DNA of 64,000 bases from Levilactobacillus lindianensis (GTDB taxonomy: Bacteria; Bacillota; Bacilli; Lactobacillales; Lactobacillaceae). The stretch spans positions 35,995-99,994 of the forward strand of contig NZ_RHOD01000009.1 in assembly GCF_003946095.1 (NCBI RefSeq), in the 5' to 3' direction. Position 1 is the stretch's first letter. Each line of letters starts with the position of its first letter. A program made the translations under genes and the position numbers. This document shows positions 1-9,451 of the stretch, one piece after another. The notes below the pieces were generated by a model. It did no database searches. It was not told the origin of the DNA and saw only the letters and a list, made by a program, of their open reading frames with translations.

Positions 1-1388
1 TGGTCGACACCGTCAAATGAATTGGCGATGGTTTCCAGTTTGTCTAAGCGATGAATGTAGCTCTCTAATGTGTCTGAGCGTGCGCCTGGACGGGTAGCCG
101 AGATAATGTCGGCAGTCCCTACCAGTTCCGCAATCACAGATTGCGAAGCCGTTCCGTCTGCTTGAGCGGCAATGGCATTCACCACGACAGAGCTCTCACG
201 ATATTTCTTCGCAAGTTCCATCCCTGTGGTAATGTACGAATTGTCGTCCTCATGTTCCGCAGCACGGCCAATATCATGTAATAATCCTGCACGTTTTGCT
301 AACGTAACATCCTCACCTAATTCAGCAGCCAATACCCCAGTGATCTTGGCAACCTCGACTGAATGGGCCAAAGCATTCTGCCCATGAGAAATTCGGAAAT
401 TCAAGCGGCCAACTGCTTTAACCAATTCGGGATGCATCGAGTGAATCCCGAGATCAAAGGTTGTTTGCTCACCAATCTCCCGGACACGTTCGTCCAGTTC
501 TTTCTTGGCTTTTGCCACCATTTCCTCAATCCGTGCCGGATGAATCCGACCGTCTTGAATCAATTTCTCCAATGCAATCTTGGCAACTTCTCGCCGTAAG
601 GGGTCAAAGCCACTCAAGACGACTGCTTCCGGCGTATCATCGATAATCAAATCAATCCCGGTCAACGTTTCCAAGGTCCGAATGTTCCGTCCTTCACGAC
701 CGATAATCCGGCCCTTCATGTCGTCGTTAGGCAACGTCACAACGGTAATCGTTGTTTCAGTCACCATATCAGCGGCACTCCGTTGAATGGCAGAGACAAT
801 CAGGTCCTTCGCATTAGCCTGGGCCGTCTTACGAGCCGTCTCTTCGCTTTCTTGAATCATTTTTGCCCGTTCCCCGGCCAGAGAGGTCTTAGCCTCTGAG
901 ATGATCAGGTCGCGTGCATCTTCCTGGGATAACGCCGCAACGGTTTCGACCGCTGCCTGTCGCTTTTCAATCAGTGAGTCTGCCTGTTGTTGTTTCTTCG
1001 CTAAATTCTGTTCTTCGGCACTGAGCTTTTTGTCTCGGCGATTCAAGGAGTTCTCTCGCTTTTCCAGAGAGTTATCTTTCCGGTCCAGTGACTCTTCTCG
1101 TTGAATCAAACGGTCCTCTTGCTTCTGAACTTCGGCACGACGTTCTTTCAGCTCGGTTTCGACTTCCGCCCGATACTTGTGGCTGTCTTCTTTGGCCTCT
1201 AACAAGGCCTCTTTAGTAGCCGTCTCAGCTTGCTTCTGCGCTTCCGCTAGCACACCTTTAGCGGTGTACTTAGCGGCATCTAGCTTGCGTTCGTGGACAG
1301 ATTTACGATAATAATACCCGCCCACAACACCAACAACGATAGCGATGATTGCGAGGATTATAGTTGGAACAGTCATGATTCCACTCAT
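1..1388 (-). CDS. rny: Ribonuclease Y (partial, C-terminus outside window)
   Basis: Membrane-anchored endoribonuclease that starts bulk and specific mRNA decay in Firmicutes. My translation from the ATG at 1388 gives about 462 residues without a stop, so the gene runs off the left edge. Visible are an N-terminal transmembrane segment (about 6-26), a long charged coiled coil rich in Glu, Lys, Arg and Gln (about 30-200), a KH domain with [10 protein letters not shown] (about 227-236), and an HD domain with HDIGRA (about 371). The start follows GGAGGTGG with good spacing. An in-frame ATG four codons later is less well placed. recA lies upstream with its own terminator between. Family assignment is secure. 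Confidence 0.96.
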   Translation of the reverse strand, partial: MSGIMTVPTIILAIIAIVVGVVGGYYYRKSVHERKLDAAKYTAKGVLAEAQKQAETATKEALLEAKEDSHKYRAEVETELKERRAEVQKQEDRLIQREESLDRKDNSLEKRENSLNRRDKKLSAEEQNLAKKQQQADSLIEKRQAAVETVAALSQEDARDLIISEAKTSLAGERAKMIQESEETARKTAQANAKDLIVSAIQRSAADMVTETTITVVTLPNDDMKGRIIGREGRNIRTLETLTGIDLIIDDTPEAVVLSGFDPLRREVAKIALEKLIQDGRIHPARIEEMVAKAKKELDERVREIGEQTTFDLGIHSMHPELVKAVGRLNFRISHGQNALAHSVEVAKITGVLAAELGEDVTLAKRAGLLHDIGRAAEHEDDNSYITTGMELAKKYRESSVVVNAIAAQADGTASQSVIAELVGTADIISATRPGARSDTLESYIHRLDKLETIANSFDGVD

Positions 1389-1521
1389 GATTCCACCTCC
1401 GCATCATCAAAAATGACTAATTTAAAATCAGACTTTTCAAGATGTTGTTATGATTACTGACACAACCTCAATTTTAATGGTTGCCGTGAACGCTGTCAAC
1501 TAAACTCATTGATTGCGAACA

Positions 1522-1555
1522 CAAAAAATCACGCTGGCGTCTCTGCACCAGCGTG
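1522..1555 (-). terminator. Rho-independent terminator of recA
   Basis: Arms CACGCTGG (1530-1537) and CCAGCGTG (1548-1555) pair perfectly. On the minus strand they are followed by a run of six T. It lies just past the recA stop and separates recA from rny. Confidence 0.9.
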
Positions 1556-1567
1556 AATGGTTAATCC

Positions 1568-2683
1568 CTACTTACCTTGTGGCTTGTCGGGGGTTAATTC
1601 AATTTGTTGTGACCCTTTCTTAGACGTTGTCTTGCCATCCTTAGAGGCCTTTTGATTTTTGTCTTTAGCCGGTGTCTCTGGTTCGTCACCATCGACGTTA
1701 ACACCGTAAGCTTTACGGACCCGGGTGTTGATCTCAGCCATCATGTCAGCATGATCGGCCAGGTACTGCTTGGCGTTCTCACGTCCTTGACCAATTCGAT
1801 CTTCACCGTATGAGTACCAAGACCCACTCTTATCCACGATATCCTTTTCAACCGCCATATCCAAAAGCTCACCAGTCTGGGAGATCCCTTGACCATACAT
1901 GATGTCGACTTCGGCACGCTTGAATGGTGAGGCCACCTTGTTCTTCACAACCTTAATCCGAGTCCGGTTACCGATCACATCGGTCCCGTCCTTGATCTGT
2001 TCAGCACGCCGAACTTCCAAACGGACCGTAGCGTAGAACTTCAGTGCACGACCACCAGGCGTGGTTTCAGGGTTACCAAACATAACCCCAACTTTTTCAC
2101 GAATTTGGTTGATAAAGAGGGCAATCGTCTTCGTCTTGTTAATTGATCCAGAAAGTTTCCGGAGAGCTTGTGACATCATCCGGGCTTGTAGACCCACGTG
2201 GGCGTCCCCCATTTCCCCTTCGATTTCGGCACGGGGAACCAGGGCGGCAACGGAGTCGACAACCACGATGTCCACGGCCCCACTGGAGATCAAAGCATCG
2301 GCAATTTCCAACCCTTGTTCACCAGTATCTGGTTGTGAGAGTAGCAGGCTATCGATGTCGACACCCAAAGCCGTTGCATAAGCCGGGTCCAGCGCGTTTT
2401 CAGCGTCGATATAAGCGGCGGTACCCCCGCGTTTTTGGACCTCGGCAACGGCGTGTAAGGCCACCGTCGTTTTACCGGAAGATTCAGGTCCATAAATTTC
2501 AACGATTCGGCCCCGAGGATATCCCCCAACACCTAATGCCACGTCCAGGGCTAACGATCCAGAAGGCACGGTTTCCACCTGCATGTTCGTATTGTCTCCT
2601 AGCCGCATGATGGACCCTTTACCAAAGTCTTTTTCAATTTTCTTCAGCGCTTTATCCAGCGCCGCTTGTCGTTCGTCAGCCAT
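1568..2683 (-). CDS. recA: Recombinase RecA
   Basis: DNA-dependent ATPase for homologous strand exchange and LexA co-protease activity in the SOS response. The 371-residue protein starts [10 protein letters not shown]. Walker A GPESSGKT is at about 65-72 and Walker B VDIVVVDS at about 140. The C-terminal tail is Lys/Asp-rich, as is usual. I chose the ATG at 2683 because AAGGAGGATT precedes it; the frame stays open further upstream but without a ribosome site. It is preceded by cinA, a classic Firmicutes pair, and has its own promoter, a LexA-type box and a terminator. Confidence 0.98.
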   Translation of the reverse strand: MADERQAALDKALKKIEKDFGKGSIMRLGDNTNMQVETVPSGSLALDVALGVGGYPRGRIVEIYGPESSGKTTVALHAVAEVQKRGGTAAYIDAENALDPAYATALGVDIDSLLLSQPDTGEQGLEIADALISSGAVDIVVVDSVAALVPRAEIEGEMGDAHVGLQARMMSQALRKLSGSINKTKTIALFINQIREKVGVMFGNPETTPGGRALKFYATVRLEVRRAEQIKDGTDVIGNRTRIKVVKNKVASPFKRAEVDIMYGQGISQTGELLDMAVEKDIVDKSGSWYSYGEDRIGQGRENAKQYLADHADMMAEINTRVRKAYGVNVDGDEPETPAKDKNQKASKDGKTTSKKGSQQIELTPDKPQGK

Positions 2684-2718
2684 TTGAATCCTCCTTGAGT
2701 GCTTCATATTCTAGTAAC

Positions 2719-2747
2719 ACTATACCGGCTTCAATCTAAAATTGCAA
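2719..2747 (-). promoter_or_regulatory. recA promoter
   Basis: Reading the minus strand, -35 TTGCAA (2742-2747) and -10 TATAGT (2719-2724) are separated by 17 nt, about 35 bases upstream of the recA start. Confidence 0.72.
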
Positions 2748-2756
2748 GCAAAAACA

Positions 2757-2768
2757 GAACAAAAGTTC
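2757..2768. promoter_or_regulatory. LexA (DinR)-type SOS box upstream of recA
   Basis: GAACAAAAGTTC is a perfect GAAC-N4-GTTC palindrome, the core of the Gram-positive LexA/DinR operator. It sits 9 bp upstream of the recA -35 element and just downstream of the cinA stop. Known family behaviour suggests SOS induction of recA; binding itself is inferred. Confidence 0.72.
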
Positions 2769-2775
2769 CCCTAAA

Positions 2776-4020
2776 CTAAATTCCCAGTGTTCGCCGAATC
2801 CAGTCCAGCCCCAGAAGAACCGTCCTGGCCCGAATCTTGGCGCGATCACCTGTCAGATGAACTAATTTGGCTTGTGGGTCTTGCCCCCGCTGAGCCAGTC
2901 CCAGCCAAACAGTGCCGGCCGGTTGCCCTTCCAGCATGTCCGGACCAGCCACTCCGGTGAAACTGAGCGCCAGATCGGTATCCAGTCGTTGTCGGGCACC
3001 CTCGGCCATGCGCTTCGCCGTGGCCGCACTCACCACACCCTCGGCATCAATAATCGTATTCGGGATGTCTAAGAGCGTGTGCTTAGCCTCATTGGCATAG
3101 GTCACAAAGCCCCCCGGAAATACCGCCGAAACGCCGGCAACATCCCCCAGTGTACTCTGAAATTCACCAGCGGTCAGGCTCTCAGCCGCCGTAATCGTCA
3201 GCTGGAGGTCAATCAGCCCATGAACCACCACATTGGCCAGACTGTTATCGTCACCATAACCATAAAGATAATCACCAACCCGCTGGCGAATCAGAGTCAC
3301 CAGGCCATCAATGCGTTCACTCGCCGCAACCTCACTGCTAGCCGTCGCGGTCAAGCGCAGGGTCACCTCATTGACCTTGGCATACGGTGCAATTGTCGGA
3401 TTAGTTTGCTTAGCAATCAAATCACCTAAGGTTGTCACCAGCTGAGACTCCCCAATTCCGAAGAAACGAAGGACCTTTGAGACCAGATACTCTTCTCGCC
3501 GGTAAACCTGCTTAAGAACTGGTAGCGCCTCTTCACGAAACATCGGTTCCAATTCACTAGGTGGCCCAGGGAGTAGCATCACATCTGCCCCCGTAGGTGC
3601 TTGATAGAAGGCCCCCACAGCCATTCCCGTTCGATTCTTCAGTGGGAGGCTACCATCCGGGTAAAGTGCCTGTAAGCGATTGTTAGGGGTTAATTCTTGC
3701 CCCGTCGTCAGAAAGTGCTGGTGAATCTTTGCCATCGCAGCTTCATCCTCAACTAACTTAACGCCCAGGAGATGGGCCACAGTTTGCTTGGTCAAATCGT
3801 CCTTAGTCGGTCCTAAGCCCCCGCTAATCACGACCAAATCACTACGCGACCGAGCCTGCGTAACCACGGCGGTCAATCGATCGGCATTATCACCCACTAA
3901 TGAGTGGTAGTAAACCTCGATCCCGGCTGAAGCCAATCCGCGCGCGATAAACGCCGAGTTAGTGTCGACAACCTGTCCCAATAAAATCTCTGTACCCACT
4001 GCAATAATTTCTGCCTGCAT
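2776..4020 (-). CDS. cinA: CinA, competence/damage-inducible protein (nicotinamide-nucleotide amidohydrolase family)
   Basis: 414 residues with two domains. The N-terminal MoaB/MogA-like domain has EIIAVGTEILLGQ near the start and GGLGPTKDDLT at about 67-77; in related proteins it acts as an ADP-ribose or NMN pyrophosphatase. The C-terminal CinA domain has AAESLTAGE, the conserved nucleophile region of the NMN deamidase family. The start is preceded by GGAGGG. It lies directly upstream of recA, as in many Firmicutes where the pair is linked to competence and DNA repair. The biochemical activity here is inferred from family. Confidence 0.95.
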   Translation of the reverse strand: MQAEIIAVGTEILLGQVVDTNSAFIARGLASAGIEVYYHSLVGDNADRLTAVVTQARSRSDLVVISGGLGPTKDDLTKQTVAHLLGVKLVEDEAAMAKIHQHFLTTGQELTPNNRLQALYPDGSLPLKNRTGMAVGAFYQAPTGADVMLLPGPPSELEPMFREEALPVLKQVYRREEYLVSKVLRFFGIGESQLVTTLGDLIAKQTNPTIAPYAKVNEVTLRLTATASSEVAASERIDGLVTLIRQRVGDYLYGYGDDNSLANVVVHGLIDLQLTITAAESLTAGEFQSTLGDVAGVSAVFPGGFVTYANEAKHTLLDIPNTIIDAEGVVSAATAKRMAEGARQRLDTDLALSFTGVAGPDMLEGQPAGTVWLGLAQRGQDPQAKLVHLTGDRAKIRARTVLLGLDWIRRTLGI

Positions 4021-4103
4021 ACTATCCCTCCGATGCTGACTTAGTTAATTCCGTAAAATACCCGCGTTTATTCGTCGCAAATGATCTTTTTTAGACACAA
4101 GAA

Positions 4104-4127
4104 CCCCCGTAAAAAAACTCACGGGGG
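4104..4127 (-). terminator. Terminator of pgsA
   Basis: Arms CCCCCGT (4104-4110) and ACGGGGG (4121-4127) enclose a T-rich loop on the minus strand, just past the pgsA stop. The downstream T tract is weak. Confidence 0.65.
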
Positions 4128-4137
4128 CTCGCCGGCC

Positions 4138-4725
4138 TTATTCGTCGGAAGATTCCGCGAAGACCTGCTTGTTTTGTACAAAATAATCGATACCAGAATA
4201 AATGGTAAAGAAGAGGCAAATGTAGAAGAAGATCAGGGCCATTGGCACGTTGATTGCCCCAAAGCCAATGTTGTTAAGCAAGAGGAGAATAATCCCCACC
4301 ATTTGGGTGGTCGTCTTAATCTTCCCTGGCCAGGCGGCAGCCAAGACCCGGCCACCAGTTTCCACGACGATCAGCCGCAATCCGGTCACGGCTAATTCCC
4401 GGCAGACGATGATCGCTACACCCCAAGCCGGAACCTTCCCCATCGACACTAAGAGAATGAAAGCCGTCATGACGATCATCTTGTCAGCCAGTGGATCGGC
4501 AAATTTACCAAAGTTGGTCACCAAATGTTGCCGCCGAGCAATCTGGCCGTCCAAGAAATCTGTAATGGAAGCCACAGCAAAAACCAAGGCCCCCAAGATT
4601 TGGGTGACCGGAATTGCGGTTCCTAGCCAAGTCACCGTCCCCCAGTCCAGTGGGAGCACCAGTAACAGCAAGAAAACAGGGATTAAGATAATCCGAATAA
4701 TGGTCAAACGATTTGGGACGTTCAC
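4138..4725 (-). CDS. pgsA: CDP-diacylglycerol--glycerol-3-phosphate 3-phosphatidyltransferase
   Basis: Integral membrane enzyme making phosphatidylglycerol-phosphate, the committed step to PG and cardiolipin. 195 residues, with several hydrophobic segments. The CDP-alcohol phosphatidyltransferase signature D-G-x2-A-R-x8-G-x3-D-x3-D is complete (DFLDGQIARR, then NFGKFADPLADK, from about residue 56). I chose the GTG at 4725 (MNVPNRLT) because AAGGAGG lies about 8 nt upstream; the longer frame reads through that ribosome site. It sits between rodZ and cinA as in Bacillus. Confidence 0.95.
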   Translation of the reverse strand: MNVPNRLTIIRIILIPVFLLLLVLPLDWGTVTWLGTAIPVTQILGALVFAVASITDFLDGQIARRQHLVTNFGKFADPLADKMIVMTAFILLVSMGKVPAWGVAIIVCRELAVTGLRLIVVETGGRVLAAAWPGKIKTTTQMVGIILLLLNNIGFGAINVPMALIFFYICLFFTIYSGIDYFVQNKQVFAESSDE

Positions 4726-4761
4726 AGAAATTTCCTCCTTCAAATACCGAAACTTTTCATC

Positions 4762-4796
4762 AAAAAAGCGTGTCGGTCGCCACGGACCGACCCGCT
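4762..4796 (-). terminator. Terminator of rodZ
   Basis: On the minus strand a GC-rich imperfect hairpin (TCGGTC/GACCGA core) is followed by six T, between the rodZ stop and the pgsA start. Confidence 0.75.
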
Positions 4797-4802
4797 TCTA
4801 CT

Positions 4803-5741
4803 TTATTTAAATTCTAGGGTAACTGCTTGAACCTGCGATGATGTCGTCGTGCTGGAACTTGTCGTGTCCGTCGATGTTGAGTCGGACGTACTTGAAGCAG
4901 CACTGGTACTCGTTGCAGAGTTGAAGTGGAACGTTTCGCCATCAACCTTAACCTTAGTTGCTGGAGCGTTCCCAAAGTTAAAGGTCACACTAGTTGCGGA
5001 ACTTGGAATGCGCATGCTGTGCGACGTCGTCGCAGACAAAGTTCCCTGCCAAATCGTCGACCCACCAACACTGACGGACATCCACGCACTTGATGAGGCG
5101 GACAACTTCAGCTTAGGTTTATCAGCAACGTTCTTCACTTGCCAAGTAGAACCAGAGGTCGTCGTACTCAATTGCTTGAACACCGGCGTCTTCGTCACCT
5201 TCTTGGACGAGGCCTTCTTCGAAGAAGACTTGCTCTTAGCCGAGCTACTTGTCTTCTTTTCGGAACTACCAGAAACACTGACGGAACTGCTGTCGACGTT
5301 ATCCTTCTTGGTTGAGCTACCACTGTGGGCCGCTGCCATCCAGATACCGAGTAGGACTGCCAGAACCACGATCACAATCCCAATCACTGGCACCGTGCGT
5401 CGTAACTTCACGTAACGGTCGTCGACCTTCCGCTGTTGTGAACGGGTTTCTGGATTATTCTCATTAACTTTGTCGACATATTCTTGGGTCTGGGTACTTG
5501 GTAACGTGCTGTCGAATTGCTTTAATAGCTCGCCGCCATCCAGATCCACCATGTCCGCGTATTGCTTGATGAATGCCCGAACATAAAAGTCCCCTGGCAA
5601 TTCGTCAAAGTTTTGGTCTTCAATTGCGATGAGGTAGCGCTTCTGAATCTTCGTCGTTTGCTGCAAATCGTCCAAGGTAAACCCCTTGGCAATCCGAGCG
5701 TCGCGTAACGTTTTCCCCAAAGTTATTTTATTTTCACTCAT
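4803..5741 (-). CDS. rodZ: RodZ-like HTH/DUF4115 membrane protein
   Basis: 312 residues. The N-terminal Xre-type helix-turn-helix (about 6-75, TLRDARIAKGFTLDDLQQ) is followed by a transmembrane segment (about 114-134, VPVIGIVIVVLAVLLGIW). After it come a Ser/Lys-rich extracytoplasmic linker (about 138-190), a DUF4115-type beta domain (about 195-275) and a Ser/Thr-rich tail. RodZ links MreB filaments to the cell-wall elongation machinery. It corresponds in position and architecture to B. subtilis YmfM. Start after AGGTGGAG. The low-complexity Ser/Thr tract makes a long spurious frame on the opposite strand. Confidence 0.9.
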   Translation of the reverse strand: MSENKITLGKTLRDARIAKGFTLDDLQQTTKIQKRYLIAIEDQNFDELPGDFYVRAFIKQYADMVDLDGGELLKQFDSTLPSTQTQEYVDKVNENNPETRSQQRKVDDRYVKLRRTVPVIGIVIVVLAVLLGIWMAAAHSGSSTKKDNVDSSSVSVSGSSEKKTSSSAKSKSSSKKASSKKVTKTPVFKQLSTTTSGSTWQVKNVADKPKLKLSASSSAWMSVSVGGSTIWQGTLSATTSHSMRIPSSATSVTFNFGNAPATKVKVDGETFHFNSATSTSAASSTSDSTSTDTTSSSTTTSSQVQAVTLEFK

Positions 5742-5853
5742 TATAAACTCTCCACCTGTTCAAAATTTCTCTACTAGCAGTATAGCATAGGCGCTGTCGC
5801 ATTTTTAGCTAGAGGGCCGATAAATCTGGATTTAAACGATTCTTAACCTCCCC

Positions 5854-7143
5854 TTAAGGCAAGATCGTATGAACCGTCTGCTGACTGGCCGACAAGAAGG
5901 CTTGTGAAGCTTCTTGCAGATCGGCAAACGTGAGGTCTTCCAGAATTGCCAATTCATCAAAAATAGTTGCCCCCGAGAACAGCGGTCCGTCATATTGGTT
6001 GGCAATGGCTTCCACCGAGTTCATGGCCCCGACGATCCGTCCAATTGCCTCTTGCTTGACTAATACAAATTGCGGATTAGCAGCCTCTAACTGGGCTGGC
6101 GCATCCTGTAAAATAGCCGTCACTTCTTGGGCAAACTGTTCGGGTTGATCAGTATCCCCAGTCAACTGGGCAAAGTGAGCGCCCCGTTGAACTTGGAAAT
6201 CGTAGCCAAAGCTGTCGTCAATAATGTTTGCATCATACAAACGTAAGTAATTATCCCCACTGTCGTTGAATAACAGGTCAAACATCAGTGAAATGGCCGC
6301 ACTGTACTTTAAGCCAGCTCGGCCAGCCGGTACCGTATCGAAGCCTCGTAAGCCGACATTAACTCGGGGACGTGTCACAGCCAAATGTCGGGTCTGCGTC
6401 GCCGGAATGTCTGCTGGTAACGATTGCGGGCTAGCCACGCGTCGAATCGGACTGGCTGGACCAAAGGTCTTGTGGTCCTGATTAGCAGTAATCCAACGCA
6501 ACGTTTCTTCGGGATCCAATTGCCCCACCACGACCAGGCTCATATTACTTGGGTGGTAGAAGGTGTTGTAAGCCGTATAGAGGTCGTCAGCCGTAATCTT
6601 TGCAATGGAGTCAACGGTCCCGGCAATATCGATGTGCAGGGGTTCCTTAGGATACAGGTTACCAATCATCCCAAAGTAACTCTGCCAGCCCGGGTCATCA
6701 TCGTACATTTTAATTTCTTGGCCGATGATCCCCTTTTCCTTATTGACCGTCGCTGCCGTGAAGTACGGCTGTTGCACGAAGTCCAGCAGAATATCGAGAT
6801 TTTCTTTCAAGTGACTGGTCGTCGCGAAGAGATAGCTGGTCTGCGTGAAGCTGGTAAAGGCATTCGCCGAGGCTCCGTACTGACCAAATAAATCAAAGGC
6901 ATCGTGGTCTTCTTTTTCAAAGAGTTTATGTTCCAGAAAGTGCGCAATCCCATCGGGTAACCGCACGGGTTCAGTCTGATCACGGGGAACAAAGGCATTG
7001 TCCACCGCACCGTAATCCGTCGTCATGATGGCAAAAGTTTTGTGGAACCCAGCCTTAGGCATCAAAATCACTCGGAGACCATTGGATAGCGTCGTCTGAT
7101 AGATACTCTCACCTAAGCGGTCGTAACTTTCTTTATTCAGCAC
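5854..7143 (-). CDS. M16-family zinc peptidase, catalytic member (YmfH-like)
   Basis: About 429 residues. The inverted zinc motif HxxEH is intact (HFLEH, about residue 74) and a downstream glutamate region (GQEIKMYDDD) fits the third ligand. This is the active subunit of the paired insulinase-like peptidases found next to rodZ and pgsA in Firmicutes; their B. subtilis relatives are linked to EF-P modification. I chose the GTG at 7143 because GGAGGTGA stands 5 nt upstream; the ATG at 7158 overlaps that ribosome site. It overlaps the upstream partner gene by 11 nt, so translation is probably coupled. Confidence 0.9.
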   Translation of the reverse strand: MLNKESYDRLGESIYQTTLSNGLRVILMPKAGFHKTFAIMTTDYGAVDNAFVPRDQTEPVRLPDGIAHFLEHKLFEKEDHDAFDLFGQYGASANAFTSFTQTSYLFATTSHLKENLDILLDFVQQPYFTAATVNKEKGIIGQEIKMYDDDPGWQSYFGMIGNLYPKEPLHIDIAGTVDSIAKITADDLYTAYNTFYHPSNMSLVVVGQLDPEETLRWITANQDHKTFGPASPIRRVASPQSLPADIPATQTRHLAVTRPRVNVGLRGFDTVPAGRAGLKYSAAISLMFDLLFNDSGDNYLRLYDANIIDDSFGYDFQVQRGAHFAQLTGDTDQPEQFAQEVTAILQDAPAQLEAANPQFVLVKQEAIGRIVGAMNSVEAIANQYDGPLFSGATIFDELAILEDLTFADLQEASQAFLSASQQTVHTILP

Positions 7144-8413
7144 TTTGGTCACCTCCATGTAAGCAGTACGTGGCTTGTAACGTCACCCGTTTGGCAACTC
7201 GGGCGACATCGTCCGCGGTAATTGCCATCAGTTTTTCTTGCCAAGCTGCTAAGGGTTCACTCAGGTGGGTTAATTGGACATTGAGTAGGCCGGTCAGCCG
7301 GCGTTGCGGACTGTCGAGTGCCGATAAACGGGCATTTAACAGACTCGCTTTAACTTCATCTAAGAGGCTAGCTGGCAGCTCCCCTCGTTGCATGGCGGCT
7401 AATTGCTCGCCGATAATGTTTTCCACGCGTTGCTGATTCTCCGCTTGGATCCCGGCTTGCACCGTCAGTGTCCCGTTAAAAGGATTGTAGCCACTGCTGG
7501 CGTAGTAGGCCAGACTAGCCTTCTCACGAACATTCGTAAAGAGAAGTGAGAGCGGACTGCCTCCAAAGGCCGCATTAAAAACAACTGCCGCCATGAAGTC
7601 TGCGTCATTGCGATAAACAGGTAACTGGTACCCCAAGTTTAATTTTGCCTGAACCACCGGTGCCAGGTCATCGCCAACTTGAACCTGTGGTTGGGCGTCC
7701 CAATGATAGTAAGGATCACTGGTGGGTTCCGTCCGGTCATTGAGTGGCCACTGGGCCAGTGTCGACTGAACCCGTTCGGCCGTCACGTCGCCAATCACGG
7801 CCACATGAACGGCATCATTGGCCAACATCTCGTGATAAGTTCCCAAGATATCAGTTGCCGACAAGCCACTCAAGACGTGCAGGTCCCCCAGGGCATTCAT
7901 CGCTTGCGTGGGTTGTCCGGTGAAAAGCAGTTCCTGTAAACGGCGATTAGCCAGGTACTGCTTGTCGTCGTCCAGTGATTTAATTGCCGTGTAAAGATTC
8001 TGACGTTGTTGGGTAAAGGTTGCGGAGTCAAAGTTGCCTCCTGGCAACAATGGCGCGAATAACACCTGCTTTAACAGGTCCATCCCCCGTTCAAATAAGG
8101 GCATATCGTCCGCGTAGTTTGCCAGGTACTGCTCATCAACTACCGAACAAGTCAATCGAATGACGTGCTTGGTGCCGAGCTTCAGAACGCTGATCCCGAA
8201 CGTTGCCCCATAAAGTCGAGACAACTCACGAGCCAAGGCCGTTTGAGTTGGGTACTGTTCCGTGCTTGTCTCGAGCACCTGAGCTAAGAGGGCTCTGGCT
8301 GTGATGGCCGTCGCTTGGAGCGGCGCCACGAAGTCCACTTTAATGCCGACAGTTTTGAATTGTTTAGTGGGTAACAGATCGAGTGTTACCCCGTTTTTTA
8401 TGCGAAAATGCAC
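7133..8413 (-). CDS. M16-family peptidase-like protein, non-catalytic partner (YmfF-like)
   Basis: About 426 residues. It has the overall M16 fold sequence pattern (two repeated alpha/beta halves with GSPLSLLFTNVREKASLAYYASSGY in the second half), but I see no HxxEH motif, so it is probably the inactive half of a heterodimer with the following gene. I chose the GTG at 8413 because AGAGGAGGATT precedes it; the open frame extends 57 codons further without support. It is followed with an 11-nt overlap by the catalytic member. Confidence 0.87.
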   Translation of the reverse strand: MHFRIKNGVTLDLLPTKQFKTVGIKVDFVAPLQATAITARALLAQVLETSTEQYPTQTALARELSRLYGATFGISVLKLGTKHVIRLTCSVVDEQYLANYADDMPLFERGMDLLKQVLFAPLLPGGNFDSATFTQQRQNLYTAIKSLDDDKQYLANRRLQELLFTGQPTQAMNALGDLHVLSGLSATDILGTYHEMLANDAVHVAVIGDVTAERVQSTLAQWPLNDRTEPTSDPYYHWDAQPQVQVGDDLAPVVQAKLNLGYQLPVYRNDADFMAAVVFNAAFGGSPLSLLFTNVREKASLAYYASSGYNPFNGTLTVQAGIQAENQQRVENIIGEQLAAMQRGELPASLLDEVKASLLNARLSALDSPQRRLTGLLNVQLTHLSEPLAAWQEKLMAITADDVARVAKRVTLQATYCLHGGDQSAE

Positions 8414-8453
8414 GCGCAGAATCCTCCTCTGACAAAAGTCTAATCGGTGTTTA

Positions 8454-8482
8454 ATGATAAGGGAACGAACCGGTAAATACAA
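8454..8482 (-). promoter_or_regulatory. Promoter of the M16 pair
   Basis: On the minus strand, TTGTAT (8477-8482) and TATCAT (8454-8459) are 17 nt apart, about 40 nt upstream of the chosen GTG start. Confidence 0.6.
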
Positions 8483-8547
8483 GCAACCACTTTCATTTTC
8501 ACTGAGTTTTGATCGGTCGCGCCCCGCTGCCAAGTCCGAAAACACGG

Positions 8548-8580
8548 TAAAAGGCCCCAGACAACCGTCTCGAGCCCTCA
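8548..8580 (-). terminator. Possible terminator of the amino-acid ABC operon
   Basis: An imperfect hairpin (AGGGCTCGAGAC against GTCTGGGGCCT, minus strand) is followed by TTTTA, just after the substrate-binding protein stop. The stem has mismatches, so support is moderate. Confidence 0.5.
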
Positions 8581-8590
8581 ACAAACCAAT

Positions 8591-9439
8591 TTATTTTTTC
8601 AGTAACGGTGTATCGACGTTTCCGCCGAACCATTTTTGATTAATCTTGGCCAACTGCCCATCCTTAGCGGTCCGCGCCAGCCCCCGATTAATCTTGTTTC
8701 GGAGGGTCACATCCCCCTTACGCATGCCCACCGCAAACTGTTCCTTGGGGAAACTCCCCACGGTGACCTTGAAGTCTTCCGGATGTTGCTGGTGTTTGAT
8801 GTAATAATTAGCATAGGTACTATCGATGAGTAGCCCCTGAATCCGACCAGCGTTCAGGTCAATGAAGGCGTTGGTGAAGGAATCATACTGAACGGCAGCG
8901 TGATTCTTGATCCGGCTCTTAAAGATCTTGGGGTAATCCTCAATGTCATTATACCCAGAGGAACCGCTTTGCGCGCCCAAAACCTTACCCTGCATCCCAG
9001 CAAAGCTGGTGATACCACTCTTCTTTAACGTCACCAGCACTTGGTCGTTATTCAAGTACGTTTGCGAGAAGGCCACCTTCTTAGCTCGTTCCGGCGTGAT
9101 GGAGTACCCGTTCCAAATCAAATCAATGGTGCCATTACGCAATTCCGTGGCATTCATGGACCAGTCAATCGTTTGGAAATCAACCTTGATCCCGTACTGC
9201 TTGAACACGGCCCGTGCTAAATCGATGTCATAGCCGACCAGCTTCCCACTCTTCTGCCGAAAGCCCATCGGCACAAAGCTATCGTCGAGACCAATGACGA
9301 CCTTTTTTCGCCGCTGAATCCGTGACCAGGTATCCCGGTTGTCGGCTTGCTTCGCGGACTGACCACACCCAGCCAACGCCGTCCCCAGAGTCAGCAGTAC
9401 CGTGAGTAACACGGCCAATCGTCCCAATCTTTTTCTCAT
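8591..9439 (-). CDS. Amino-acid ABC transporter substrate-binding lipoprotein (candidate histidine binding)
   Basis: 282 residues with a lipoprotein signal peptide; the lipobox LAGC gives an anchored Cys at residue 25. The mature part is a type-3 periplasmic binding protein fold (VVIGLDDSFVPMGFRQKSGKLVGYDIDLA). It is the last gene of a permease - ATPase - binding protein operon with gaps of 12-17 nt. The operon follows a T-box leader whose specifier I read as CAC, so histidine is the likely substrate. That is inference from regulation; the sequence alone says only polar amino acid. Known comparative-genomics work assigned similar T-box-His operons in Lactobacillales as hisXYZ. Confidence 0.9.
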   Translation of the reverse strand: MRKRLGRLAVLLTVLLTLGTALAGCGQSAKQADNRDTWSRIQRRKKVVIGLDDSFVPMGFRQKSGKLVGYDIDLARAVFKQYGIKVDFQTIDWSMNATELRNGTIDLIWNGYSITPERAKKVAFSQTYLNNDQVLVTLKKSGITSFAGMQGKVLGAQSGSSGYNDIEDYPKIFKSRIKNHAAVQYDSFTNAFIDLNAGRIQGLLIDSTYANYYIKHQQHPEDFKVTVGSFPKEQFAVGMRKGDVTLRNKINRGLARTAKDGQLAKINQKWFGGNVDTPLLKK

Positions 9440-9451
9440 AGTTACTCACTC

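Noticed and set aside
4849..5415. 188-codon open frame on the plus strand opposite rodZ
   Set aside because: It mirrors the Ser/Thr-rich rodZ linker, lacks a ribosome site, and rodZ itself has clear domains.
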